Shown in pieces: positions 36,639 through 45,135 of a stretch of 54,519 nt of DNA. The stretch covers positions 6,026,278 through 6,080,796 of the forward strand of contig CP070746.1 in assembly GCA_020348305.1 (NCBI GenBank), given 5' to 3'. This DNA is from Desulfobacterales bacterium. GTDB lineage: Bacteria > Desulfobacterota > Desulfobacteria > Desulfobacterales > JAHEIW01. The notes under the pieces were generated by a model. That model did not search any database and was not told the DNA's origin. It worked only from the letters and a program-made list of their open reading frames with translations. How positions within the stretch are numbered: the stretch's first letter is position 1; the number at the start of each line of letters is the position of its first letter. The position numbers and the translations under genes are program-made.

Positions 36639-37377
36639 TGCAACCGGGCTGATGGTGTTCTATGAGAATATGCTGGCCCTCAACAACGTCAGCATCCGAT
36701 GCGGTGAAAATCAGATTGTCGGGGTATTTGGGGCCAACAGTGCCGGTAAATCCACGCTGATGTATACGCTATCCGGGATTATGGAGGATATTCGCCGTAA
36801 AGAAGAAATGGCCGGAGGGGAGCGTATCAGTGTCCTGGGTAGGATTAACTACCTTGGCGAAGAAATCATGGATCTGAAGCCCGCCAAAAGGGCAAAAAAA
36901 GGTATCGTGCTTTGCCCGGAACGCCGCAGAATTTTTAAAGAATGCAACGTAGTGGAGAATTTGCGAATTGGCGGTTATCTAGCATCTGCCGGGCAGGCTA
37001 AAAAAACCATCGAATATATTTTCAAAATTTTTCCGGCACTGGAAAAGCTCCAAAAAAGGATAGGGGGATTTTTGAGCGGCGGGGAACAGCAAATGCTGGC
37101 CATCGGGCGTGCGCTTATGGCGCAACCGAAATTGTTGCTGCTGGATGAGCCTCTGCTGGGGTTGAGTCCTTTGATGCAGGCCGTATTGGTGCGGACCACC
37201 AAAGAGATACGGGAGCAGAAAGGAATTTCCATTATCGTCACCGAGCAGTATGCCCGGCCGGTATTGCCCATCGTTGATTATGCCTTTATTCTGGAAAACG
37301 GGGCAGCCGTGCTGGAAGGTGGACGCGATGAACTGATGAACAACCCGGATGTCAGGTCGGCCTATTTTGGAATCTAA
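36631..37377 (+). CDS. ABC transporter ATP-binding protein, LivF family
   Basis: 248 residues. Walker A GANSAGKST near 36, signature LSGGEQQMLAIGRAL, Walker B LLLLDEP and the D-loop LGLSP are all intact. An insertion near 55-70 (RRKEEMAGGERISV) is longer than in standard LivF. The start overlaps the livG end by eight bases. It works with LivG to energise import. Confidence 0.9.
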   Translation: MLDATGLMVFYENMLALNNVSIRCGENQIVGVFGANSAGKSTLMYTLSGIMEDIRRKEEMAGGERISVLGRINYLGEEIMDLKPAKRAKKGIVLCPERRRIFKECNVVENLRIGGYLASAGQAKKTIEYIFKIFPALEKLQKRIGGFLSGGEQQMLAIGRALMAQPKLLLLDEPLLGLSPLMQAVLVRTTKEIREQKGISIIVTEQYARPVLPIVDYAFILENGAAVLEGGRDELMNNPDVRSAYFGI

Positions 37378-37378
37378 A

Positions 37379-39043
37379 ATGAATCAAAACGCAGAGACAT
37401 TAGAAAATGAACTGACGTTTAGCCGCTTTGACCAGATAAGTGAACGCTTTCCGGATAAGACCGCCGTGATTTATCTTGGACAACGGTTCTCATTTTCGTA
37501 CCTGCGGGACTTGGGCGAGCGATTTGCCGGTGCCCTGGTCGATCTGGGTGTCAAAAAAGGCGACCGGGTAATGATCTATATTCCCAACTGTATCCAATGG
37601 GTCATTGCCTTTTTGGGAATTCAAAAAATCGGAGCCGTGATCGTACCGGTTTCACCCATTTACACCTCCCATGAGCTCGAGTATATGATCAAGGATTCCG
37701 GGGCTGAAACCCTTATCTGTCAGGACACTAATTTCTGTTACGCCAGGGAGGTGTTTGCCGGTTCCGGGCTGAAGCGTATCATCGTCACGAATTTTGTGGA
37801 TCTGCTGCCGTTTTGGAAACGATATATCGGTTTTCTTTTCGATAAAGTGCCCCATGGCAAGGTAGAGCGGGAGGAGAGGGTGTATGCGTTTAAAAACCTT
37901 TTAAGCCATGAGCCCCTGAAAAACCAGGTCAAGCTGGACCCCCGCAATGATCTCGCTTATATTCTGTATACCGGAGGAACCACCGGGTTCCCAAAGGGTG
38001 TGCCCGGCAATCACATCGGTATGGTATCGTATGTCAACGATGTCACCGACGACGTGGCCGCAAATCATCTCCAGGAAGGGCAGGACGTCTATATAGCGGT
38101 CAATCCGCTTTTTCATATCATGGCATTGGGTTTGTTTATGGCCTTGGGACTGAACAAGGGCAACACCACGGTTCTGATGCCCGTGCCCCAGATTGATGCC
38201 ATCCTGGAATCTATTCAGCGCTACCACGTGCGCTGGTTCCTCGGTGTGCCGGCTTTATATCGCATGGTTCTGGATAATGATCGTCTCGATCAATACGATC
38301 TGAGTTCCCTGCGCTATTGCTACTGCGGTGGAGACGTATTGCCCCTTGAGATATTCAACCGCTGGCGAGAGCGCTTCGGCATACCCATTTATCAGGTTTA
38401 CGGATCTACCGAAGCCGGCCACGTTACCTACAGCCGCATCGACGATAATCCCAAACCGACAACTCTGGGACTGCCGCTAAAGAGCCGGCAGTGTATCGTG
38501 GCGGATCCGGAAACGCTTGAGCCCGTCCCTCCGGGTGACATCGGGGAATTACTGGTCACATCGCCTTACACCATAAAGGAATACTGGAATAAGCCGGAGG
38601 AAACAGAGCGTGCGTACGTGGATATCGGCGGCAAAATCTACTACCGCATGAGTGACTTTGTCCAGCAGGATGATGACGGCGAACTCATTTATGTTGAGCG
38701 TTCAGCGGATATCATCAAGCATAAAGCCTATCGGATTTCCGCTTCGGAGGTTGAGGCGGTACTTCAAGATCATCCAACAGTTATCGGAGCCTGTGTGGTC
38801 GGGGTTCCTGATGAAAAGGTGGGTGAACGGGTTAAAGCCATTGTGGTGTTGAAAGAAGATGCACGAGGAGTAGGAGGTACAGAGTTACTCAAATGGTGTC
38901 GAGAGAGATTGGCTCCGTATAAAGTTCCCGGCTATATTGAATTCAGGGATATGCTGCCCAAATCGAAAGTAGGCAAACTCCTCAGGCGGGAAATTCGGGA
39001 CGAAGAGCGTCGACGCATATATAAAGAAGAAAGTAAGTCATAG
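37379..39043 (+). CDS. Acyl-CoA ligase (AMP-forming)
   Basis: 554 residues. I chose ATG 37379, one base after the livF stop; ATG 37349 would overlap livF by 29 bases. The adenylate-forming motif YILYTGGTTGFPKG is near 194. YGSTEAGH near 340, the hinge YVERSADIIKHKAYRIS near 438 and the C-terminal Lys in PKSKVGKLLRRE near 530 complete the pattern. It would activate a carboxylic acid to its CoA ester. Its place in the Liv operon suggests direct trapping of the imported acid. Chain length or aromatic preference cannot be told. Confidence 0.92.
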   Translation: MNQNAETLENELTFSRFDQISERFPDKTAVIYLGQRFSFSYLRDLGERFAGALVDLGVKKGDRVMIYIPNCIQWVIAFLGIQKIGAVIVPVSPIYTSHELEYMIKDSGAETLICQDTNFCYAREVFAGSGLKRIIVTNFVDLLPFWKRYIGFLFDKVPHGKVEREERVYAFKNLLSHEPLKNQVKLDPRNDLAYILYTGGTTGFPKGVPGNHIGMVSYVNDVTDDVAANHLQEGQDVYIAVNPLFHIMALGLFMALGLNKGNTTVLMPVPQIDAILESIQRYHVRWFLGVPALYRMVLDNDRLDQYDLSSLRYCYCGGDVLPLEIFNRWRERFGIPIYQVYGSTEAGHVTYSRIDDNPKPTTLGLPLKSRQCIVADPETLEPVPPGDIGELLVTSPYTIKEYWNKPEETERAYVDIGGKIYYRMSDFVQQDDDGELIYVERSADIIKHKAYRISASEVEAVLQDHPTVIGACVVGVPDEKVGERVKAIVVLKEDARGVGGTELLKWCRERLAPYKVPGYIEFRDMLPKSKVGKLLRREIRDEERRRIYKEESKS

Positions 39044-39275
39044 GTGTTCACAGGTTCAGGGTTCACGACGGGGTGCGCGATGCGTGTTACGGGTTACGAG
39101 TTTCGCGTTTTGCGGAATTCGGAACCCGAACACAAAACACTGAATACTAAACACAAAACGCGGATCCCTGAACTTAGCAATCAGTAGCCAGAGACCAGAG
39201 GCCAGTGACCAGGAGCCAGCCATCCGGGACCAGAACCTTGAACCCTGAACGGTGAACCTTGAATCCCTGGACGGT
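39044..39275. repeat. Spacer of phrase repeats
   Basis: Low-complexity intergenic DNA. It has AACCCGAACACAAAACACTG-like and CAGTAGCCAGAGACCAGAGG-like phrases (CCAGAGACCAGAGGCCAGTGACC, about 39187-39209) and GAACCTTGAACCCTGAACGG. The units are degenerate and tandem with no fixed spacer, and no gene is present. Confidence 0.7.
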
Positions 39276-39848
39276 TTAACGAGTATAGCGTTCCTTATGA
39301 ACCTTTGGTTCCTTTCGCGGCGGTGCCTTTATCTCTTCCCTATGCTTACCGATTGGGATCACACCGGCAATTTCCAACTTTTCTGGAATATCTAATATAG
39401 TTTTCACCTTATCGGGTGCGAAGAAGGTAAACCACAGAGAGCCCAATCCCAGATCCGCTGCGGCCAGCATCATGTTTTGTACACATGCGGAAACAGCCTG
39501 CAACGCTCCATGTGGTTGACTGAAAAAACCTCCTAATCCGCCCTTGGATGGATCGAATACAACCACAATATAAACGGGTGCTTCATCTAAAAAGTTCATG
39601 CCGTATTTATTCACCCAGCCCGGGCCATCACTGTCGATAACCGTCTGTTTAGCATCTTCAGCAGCTTTTATTATCTGTCCCTGGATTTTCTTGTCAGTGA
39701 CAATGACATATTCCCAGGGCTGGAGATTAAGCGGGCTGGGTGCCCATTGACCGGCATCTAGAATAGAAGAAATTTGTTCTTCCGAGACATCAGATGTTTC
39801 AAATGAACGACAACTCCTCCTGGTTTTCACCAATTCTTTGAATTCCAT
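39276..39848 (-). CDS. Nitroreductase-family FMN protein
   Basis: 190 residues from ATG 39848, with AAGGAGG seven bases upstream. The family pattern is clear: VKTRRSCRSFETSDV near the N-terminus (FMN phosphate binding), AGQWAPSPLNLQPWEYVIV, and GLGSLWFTFF with the closing IPIGKH. It should be a dimeric flavoprotein using NAD(P)H; natural substrate unknown. It lies downstream of the selenocysteine peroxiredoxin and the PduO remnant on the same strand. Confidence 0.88.
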   Translation of the reverse strand: MEFKELVKTRRSCRSFETSDVSEEQISSILDAGQWAPSPLNLQPWEYVIVTDKKIQGQIIKAAEDAKQTVIDSDGPGWVNKYGMNFLDEAPVYIVVVFDPSKGGLGGFFSQPHGALQAVSACVQNMMLAAADLGLGSLWFTFFAPDKVKTILDIPEKLEIAGVIPIGKHREEIKAPPRKEPKVHKERYTR

Positions 39849-39926
39849 GGCGTTTCCTCCTTTTGCAATATTTTGTACGATCAAACAGGCAAATCACATG
39901 AACACGGGTATTTTTATCTCTGATTC

Positions 39927-40076
39927 TTACATAACAGCAATGAGCGCACCCAAAGTTGAATTAAGTTCGTTCACGTCTCCATATGTCTCAATGCGATCGT
40001 GATTTTTGGGTACACGTTCACCACTAAACAAACTGGTCTTGCCCCGATCTTTACTGCCGGTGTAGACTTTCATCAT
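39927..40076 (-). pseudogene. PduO-type cobalamin adenosyltransferase, N-terminal fragment
   Basis: A 49-codon leftward frame ends in TAA. It carries the N-terminal signature of PduO-type ATP:cob(I)alamin adenosyltransferases: [38 protein letters not shown]. Family members continue for about another 130 residues, which are absent here. ATG 40076 or 40073 could start it. This is probably the remains of a deleted gene between the peroxiredoxin and the nitroreductase. Confidence 0.8.
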
Positions 40077-40078
40077 CT

Positions 40079-40723
40079 CTAAAGTGATTTAAGGGCTTCA
40101 ATCGTATGGCGCGGCTCCGGTCGAATGGTATAATCCGGATCAACCTCTGCGTAACGTATCACCGAGTTCCGGTCAATAATGAATCTGGCCGGCATCGGCA
40201 ATGTCCAGGAATCATCTCCATTGTGTTTGGCCACATCGATATCAAAATTAAGATAGAGTTTTTTCAAGTCTTCCGGAAAGGCATAGACGAGACCATATGT
40301 TTTGGCCACCTTATTTCCCGGATCACTCAACAGGTCAAAGGACAGATGTTTCTGGTCAACTAATTCGCGGCTAAACTCAACAAGTTGCGGAGAGATGGCC
40401 ACAAGTTTTGCACCCAGAGAAGTTATTTCTCCGATAGCCTCCTGAAGAGCCTCCAGCTCCAAATTACAGTAAGGTCACCACTTGCCCCGGTAAAAGCATA
40501 GAACAAGAGAACCGTCAGCAAGCAGATCCTTCAACCGGATGACGTTTTCTTCCGCGTTTATTAATTCAAAATCCGGTGCCGTGTCTCCGACCCTTAAAAC
40601 ACCCTTCATAATACCTGAAGCTCTAAGGTCGTCAGTTGCTCGATGCATGATTTTCAGTGCTTCTTTGGGTGCCTTTGCTTCGAAATTTGCCTTTAGTTTC
40701 GATAGCTTCTCTTGTAATGACAT
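40079..40723 (-). CDS. Selenocysteine peroxiredoxin-like protein (AhpC/TSA family)
   Basis: One 214-residue protein if the in-frame TGA at 40475-40477 is selenocysteine (Sec83). The flanks are continuous: VLCFYRGKW, Sec, [13 protein letters not shown], giving UxxC exactly where relatives have CPYC. The N-terminal part has GDTAPDFEL, and the C-terminal half has [11 protein letters not shown] and [14 protein letters not shown], all typical of thioredoxin-fold peroxiredoxins. ATG 40723 has AGAGGAG upstream; TTG 40741 does not. It should reduce peroxides, with Sec as peroxidatic residue and Cys86 as possible resolving residue. A candidate SECIS hairpin lies downstream of the UGA. Confidence 0.9.
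40442..40456 (-). promoter_or_regulatory. Candidate bacterial SECIS hairpin (peroxiredoxin)
   Basis: CTGGAG, loop GCT, CTTCAG: six pairs including one G-U, loop 25-27 bases after the UGA. It is weaker than the one at 31579. A second possible fold (GGAGC/GCTCT, loop TGGAG) competes, so the exact SECIS structure is uncertain. Confidence 0.4.
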
Positions 40724-40887
40724 GATATTTCTCCTCTTCAATTTCTTTATCTTGAAAAGATTTTAATCGAAGCGTGAAGCAAACTACATATTATGTACTG
40801 CACCCCACAAGTCAATAGCATGGGAAAATTTTGATGGATGGATAGGCTGGACAAGAAGAAGAAATGTAGAGAAGATCGTTGAACGAT

Positions 40888-41853
40888 TTACGATTCCAAA
40901 ATCATTTTCATCGCAGCCGCGTCGATATTTCCGCCGCTAATAATAACGCCGATACGACCGGTGGGCTTGACGGCATCACTTAAAAATGCGGCCACCCCAA
41001 GAGCCCCCGAAGGTTCCACCACCAGCTTCATGCGATAAAATAAGAACTTTACCGCCTCAATGATGGCTGCCTCTGAAACGGTTTTCATGTCATCGACGAA
41101 ATCCAGAACCAATGGAAATGTAATTTTTCCCAAAGAGGGTGTTCGAGTTCCGTCAGCGATCGTCGGCGGATTGTTCACCTTGTGCAAAGTGCGTGTATGA
41201 AATGATTTGGTAGCATCATCGGCCAACTCCGGTTCGATGCCCATAACCCGGCAATTCGAATTAATCCCTTTGGCGGCAATGGCACAGCCACTTAGTAATC
41301 CGCCACCACCACAGGGCACCAGAACCATATCCAGGCGCTTGACTTCTTCAAAAAGCTCTAAAGCGGCTGTGCCCTGACCGGCGACAATATCTTCATGATC
41401 ATAGGGCGGAATCAACGTATACCCGTGGGTGTTTTTGAGGTTCTCAGAAATTTTCTCACGAGTTGTTTCTTCAGGATCATATTCTACGATCTTTGCCCCG
41501 TACGCTTCAGTGGCCTTACGTTTAATCACCGGTGCATCATTTGGCATAACCACTGTGGTTTGAATTCCTAATAGGCGGCCGACGAGGGCAACCGCCTGGG
41601 CATGGTTACCGGAAGAATGGGTAATAACGCCACACTTTCGTTGTTTATCCAATAATTGAGACATGGCATTATATGCTCCTCGAAATTTGAATGCACCGAC
41701 CCGCTGATAATTTTCACATTTTAAAAATACCTCAGCCCCGACCTTTTGATTCAGTGTGCGCGAGGTCATCACCGGCGTTTTGTTTGCTTGATCCCGCAGT
41801 CTCTCGCCGGCAGCTAACACGCGTTCAAACCATTTATTTCTCGTTTCGAACAT
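40888..41853 (-). CDS. Threonine/serine dehydratase-like PLP enzyme
   Basis: 321 residues from ATG 41853, just after GGAGGAG; a longer frame upstream would overlap the neighbouring gene. It is a fold-type II PLP enzyme: Schiff-base Lys56 in GAFKFRGAYN, SSGNHAQAVA near 80, the phosphate-binding PCGGGGLLSG near 180 and the closing SGGNIDA. No C-terminal ACT domain is present, so it resembles catabolic threonine dehydratase or serine racemase. It starts three bases before the stop of the lipoprotein gene's frame ends, as the second gene of a pair. Confidence 0.88.
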   Translation of the reverse strand: MFETRNKWFERVLAAGERLRDQANKTPVMTSRTLNQKVGAEVFLKCENYQRVGAFKFRGAYNAMSQLLDKQRKCGVITHSSGNHAQAVALVGRLLGIQTTVVMPNDAPVIKRKATEAYGAKIVEYDPEETTREKISENLKNTHGYTLIPPYDHEDIVAGQGTAALELFEEVKRLDMVLVPCGGGGLLSGCAIAAKGINSNCRVMGIEPELADDATKSFHTRTLHKVNNPPTIADGTRTPSLGKITFPLVLDFVDDMKTVSEAAIIEAVKFLFYRMKLVVEPSGALGVAAFLSDAVKPTGRIGVIISGGNIDAAAMKMILES

Positions 41854-41855
41854 TA

Positions 41856-42431
41856 TTACCACTCCTCCGGCGGTAATTCCCGCCAGGGATACCTGTCCTT
41901 TTTTACTACCACCCAGTAAAGTTTGCCCGAATGCCGCCATGGATCCAGAATAAGTCCATCTTCAAATGGTTGGCCATTGGCTGTGATGACCACGGTGTTG
42001 TGTTCACGTAAATCGCTTCCTCGATAGGCAACGCCCCAGCGAAGTTGATAGCTCTTTAATTGCAGCGTTTTCAGGCGTGACATAAGATCCTCGGTCCATT
42101 GGTAACAGAGTCCGCGGTCTCGCAGCCCCATTTGGATAAACAAATTATGGAGAATCGGCGGACGAACCAAACGATATTCTTTGGCGAGAATGGCTGACAC
42201 TTGCAGCGCCGTTTCAGCCACTCGTCTTGCCTCAGTGCCATCGGAATTATGGTTTAACGCAGCAAGATCATATTCAAGAGCATTGACCCTATCCCAATCA
42301 AGGGTAACTGAATTTATGTCGGCTGGATAGTTGGAATTGCTTGGATCGGTCAAAGTTCGATTTGAACTTGCACAATTGATTACAGAAAGCAGCAGGCAGA
42401 CAAAACAAATATATTTCAGACTTCTCAGCAT
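41856..42431 (-). CDS. Putative lipoprotein of unknown function
   Basis: 191 residues with a lipoprotein-type signal: basic start, hydrophobic stretch and LSVINCAS, with the lipid Cys at 20. The rest has no family I recognise; it ends with LILDPWRHSGKLYWVVVKKD, a Trp-rich segment. Its stop is two bases from the dehydratase start, so the two are co-transcribed. Periplasmic or outer-membrane location is inferred. Confidence 0.75.
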   Translation of the reverse strand: MLRSLKYICFVCLLLSVINCASSNRTLTDPSNSNYPADINSVTLDWDRVNALEYDLAALNHNSDGTEARRVAETALQVSAILAKEYRLVRPPILHNLFIQMGLRDRGLCYQWTEDLMSRLKTLQLKSYQLRWGVAYRGSDLREHNTVVITANGQPFEDGLILDPWRHSGKLYWVVVKKDRYPWRELPPEEW

Positions 42432-42487
42432 TCTGATTTGTTTCTCAAAAAATCTTTTTAAATTCTGTGTTTCGCTTTATTTGTTCC

Positions 42488-43198
42488 TCAGATCCGGATG
42501 CCTATTTCATGCAACTCTTGGGTGATAATCCCCTCCCATCCGCGGTTGGCCTTGGGATTGGCCGGGCTTGGATGCGTGATGGTACCGATAATTACGTCAA
42601 GATCGGATAACGCAATGCGTGCACGATCCGCTGCAAATTGTCCAACACCAATGACATAATCCGGCTTCAGCCATTCAATGGTTTGACGAAGCGCTTGATC
42701 ACAGACCGCCAGAAGTGGTTTGCGATCCGAAGCACGAAGTTGGTTGGGTGTTCTATTGCGTCCACCGGCCTCAATAAAGAGCAGGGGGCAATAATTGCCT
42801 ACGAAAAAACGAGAAAAAAACCGTTCGGGTGTCTTAAATTTTTTTTGCGCCCATCCCCAAAGCCGTTTTCCGCTGACTTCACGTCTGGTGCAGGCAAACC
42901 CCATGACAGGTCGTTTTGGATGCTCATTCGCCGGGGCGGTTACCGGGGCTTTAATACCCATCCACTGTGAAACCGCGTTGATTTCGCCGAATGGAACGCC
43001 CGTTTGCGCCATGCCCCAGGGGCCAGGATTCATCCCCACCAGTACCACCTCTTTAGGAGGCTTTGCAAATCGTTTCACATACAACTTAAAGGGCTTTAAG
43101 GCATACGCTAGCGGATTGTACACATGGGTTATTGGAGGGCCAAATTGCAATGGCCGCACTTGCTTTATTAGCTGATCAGTAATCGTAATCAGATCCAT
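42488..43198 (-). CDS. SMUG1-type uracil-DNA glycosylase
   Basis: 236 residues. The SMUG1 marks are clear: GMNPGPWGMAQTGVPFG at 55-71, with Asn57 matching the catalytic Asn of vertebrate SMUG1, GNYCPLLFIEAGGRNRTP in the middle, and HPSPANPKANRGW near 212, whose His is the second catalytic residue. It would excise uracil and oxidised pyrimidines such as hydroxymethyluracil from DNA. SMUG1 is rare in bacteria compared with Ung. The ribosome binding site is weak (AGGTTGAG). Confidence 0.92.
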   Translation of the reverse strand: MDLITITDQLIKQVRPLQFGPPITHVYNPLAYALKPFKLYVKRFAKPPKEVVLVGMNPGPWGMAQTGVPFGEINAVSQWMGIKAPVTAPANEHPKRPVMGFACTRREVSGKRLWGWAQKKFKTPERFFSRFFVGNYCPLLFIEAGGRNRTPNQLRASDRKPLLAVCDQALRQTIEWLKPDYVIGVGQFAADRARIALSDLDVIIGTITHPSPANPKANRGWEGIITQELHEIGIRI

Positions 43199-43301
43199 CT
43201 CAACCTAACCATTATTTACTATATAGCGTTTTTCAAATTATTTTGATAGGCCATTTTCATCTTACTAAGATTATTATTTAGCGTCTCAGAATGTTTTTGC
43301 T

Positions 43302-43952
43302 TTAGTGTGGTTGTAAAGATAATCGAAGGCCGGCCAACAGCAACAGTATTCCTATTATTTGAACGATATGAAAAATACCGTTATGGTCAAATTCAAAAAT
43401 CATTTTGAATGAAACATTTTTGGTGGCCTGAATGCTTGCGGCGATGATACTAACGAGAATGCCGACAGCCATGATCAACGAACCGTTTAATTGTCCCGTC
43501 AAAGCCAACCAGCTGTAGGCACCCCAGGCGAAAAATAGCGCCAAAGCTTCATAGACGATAAAAATAAAAAAGATGCCGGGAAAAATACGTGTGATGAAAT
43601 AAAACCCAACTGCCATCACCACCATCCACGGCAGTATTTTGCTAGCAACAGCCAGCCCCCACGCATCATAGGCAACGCCGATAACAAACACGGAAACGGC
43701 CACCCCTAACCCTAAATTTAGCAGATTCCAAATCCGTTGACGCATCGCTTCGGTCAGTTCGAAACCGTGGGCGAGGGCGCCGAGCAATCCGGAGAGGGCG
43801 ATGAACCCGAAGGCCCAGGACCAGGTATTGATCTTCCAAACCTCAGCTGATTTAAGCCATTGCAGGTACCAGATTGCGCCCGCCGCCACCAGGGCAAGAA
43901 GAATATCAGTAACTGCGGTGGTTTTTTCGGTAGGGCTTTTGGTGAATTTCAA
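43302..43952 (-). CDS. Multi-pass membrane protein of unknown function
   Basis: 216 residues from TTG 43952, one base after the stop of the small gene upstream, which suggests coupling. Six or seven hydrophobic helices fill the sequence; a short loop contains ELTEAMRQRIWN. It may belong to the DUF6962 group, but I am not certain. No catalytic motif or metal site is visible. Confidence 0.75.
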   Translation of the reverse strand: MKFTKSPTEKTTAVTDILLALVAAGAIWYLQWLKSAEVWKINTWSWAFGFIALSGLLGALAHGFELTEAMRQRIWNLLNLGLGVAVSVFVIGVAYDAWGLAVASKILPWMVVMAVGFYFITRIFPGIFFIFIVYEALALFFAWGAYSWLALTGQLNGSLIMAVGILVSIIAASIQATKNVSFKMIFEFDHNGIFHIVQIIGILLLLAGLRLSLQPH

Positions 43953-43953
43953 T

Positions 43954-44157
43954 TTAAGTGTTTTTTTTCCATTTTTGGTGGCAGCCTTTTTCGGTCAGGC
44001 AATAATTCGCGGGGCTGTCCGGCCCGCATAGAAAGGAACCGTCCAGGCGTTCAAGATAGCCTTTTTCAACAAGGTCTTCCAATTCATCTTTTTTGCCCAG
44101 GTGGTTACCGGGATAATACACACCTTTTTTCATTTTTTCTAAAATCTGATTCTTCAT
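43954..44157 (-). CDS. Small unknown protein
   Basis: About 67 residues from ATG 44157 (AAAGAGAG upstream); ATG 44175 is an alternative adding six residues. It has the feel of a small winged-helix: MKNQILEKMKKGVYYPG, then LVEKGYLERLDG and NYCLTEKG. No family is recognised. It precedes the membrane-protein gene by one base and may regulate or assist it. Confidence 0.6.
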   Translation of the reverse strand: MKNQILEKMKKGVYYPGNHLGKKDELEDLVEKGYLERLDGSFLCGPDSPANYCLTEKGCHQKWKKNT

Positions 44158-44256
44158 CTGAACTCTCTTTGGCATTTGAATCTTTCAACCTTCCAAAATG
44201 TCCCCATTAAAATGTTTTAAAAAGAAGCCAGTTTCATTCAACTCTTAGATTTTAGA

Positions 44257-44805
44257 TTATATATGGTAAATATACAGCGGATCATTGTGCAACGATCCGC
44301 CGGGGCGCAAGACGTTGCTGGGGGTAAAACCTGGCATGGAAAAATTACACGACGCCACGACGGTTCCAGGTTTCAGATCTGATATGAGTTTTTTCGATAA
44401 GCGTTGCATAACGTCGGGATAAAGATAACAAAACACAACATCTGCTGCCGACAAATTCTCCTTCCAAAAATTTTTTCGTTTGATTTTTATAGTTCTATCT
44501 CCCATGCAAAGCAGGCGAGCTATGAGACAAGCCATCCAATTAACTTCATATCCGATGGTCTTAATCCCATAGCGTTTGGTTGCCATTCTTAACACGCGCC
44601 CGTCGCCGCAACCTAAATCAACCAGCAATTGCCCGGGTTTCATTGGTACGGCATCCATAAAGGCAGCTACCCTCACACGGGAGGTGGAGACATATAGAGC
44701 GCCCTGGGTAATGGGTAAAACCAGCGCTGTAGATAAAACATAGCTGATTTTAAGCGCAAATAGGCCTCCGGCCAAAATAAAGAAAATCCATATCCAGGTC
44801 GGCAT
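44257..44805 (-). CDS. Membrane-anchored class I methyltransferase-like protein
   Basis: 182 residues. A hydrophobic helix (2-32) anchors it. It is followed by the SAM-binding motif LVDLGCGDGRVL near 61-72, an acidic end of strand 2 (GYEVN) and a FCYLYPDVM motif in place of the catalytic loop. This matches short membrane-tethered methyltransferases seen in Proteobacteria. The substrate is unknown. Confidence 0.8.
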   Translation of the reverse strand: MPTWIWIFFILAGGLFALKISYVLSTALVLPITQGALYVSTSRVRVAAFMDAVPMKPGQLLVDLGCGDGRVLRMATKRYGIKTIGYEVNWMACLIARLLCMGDRTIKIKRKNFWKENLSAADVVFCYLYPDVMQRLSKKLISDLKPGTVVASCNFSMPGFTPSNVLRPGGSLHNDPLYIYHI

Positions 44806-45135
44806 TGTATTCGTTTTATCAGGATCCCTTGCTAGTTTGAATGACTGTTAACCCGATGGTATCCAGCACACACCGCAAATTAATGCATCATGATAGTGCC
44901 TCGAAATTGATTCACCAAATCAACTCTCCGTTTATCAGCCTCTACTTTAAATCCGCGTTCTTTTTCGAGATTGTAACAAAATCTTTATATCATGCCGCAT
45001 TGTTTGCGGTCAGATAAACACCTCAATTTTTTAAGGGGATTAGTAGGCGGGATGTTTCATGCGAAATATAAAAATTTCGACGATACTTAAATAATCGGGA
45101 TACAATTGGACGTCAAGACATTTTTAGAAAAATGC
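44806..45135. other. Spacer without recognised gene
   Basis: 330 bases, AT-rich at its right end. I see no repeat, RNA or convincing reading frame. A leftward 30-codon frame ending near 44880 looks protein-like but matches nothing I know. Confidence 0.4.

Noticed and set aside
39180..39260. Possible CRISPR array
   Set aside because: Units are degenerate, adjacent and without uniform unique spacers; no cas genes nearby.
40475..40741. Separate 88-residue gene and a 127-residue gene
   Set aside because: Together they make one peroxiredoxin with Sec in the active site; each half alone lacks a complete fold.
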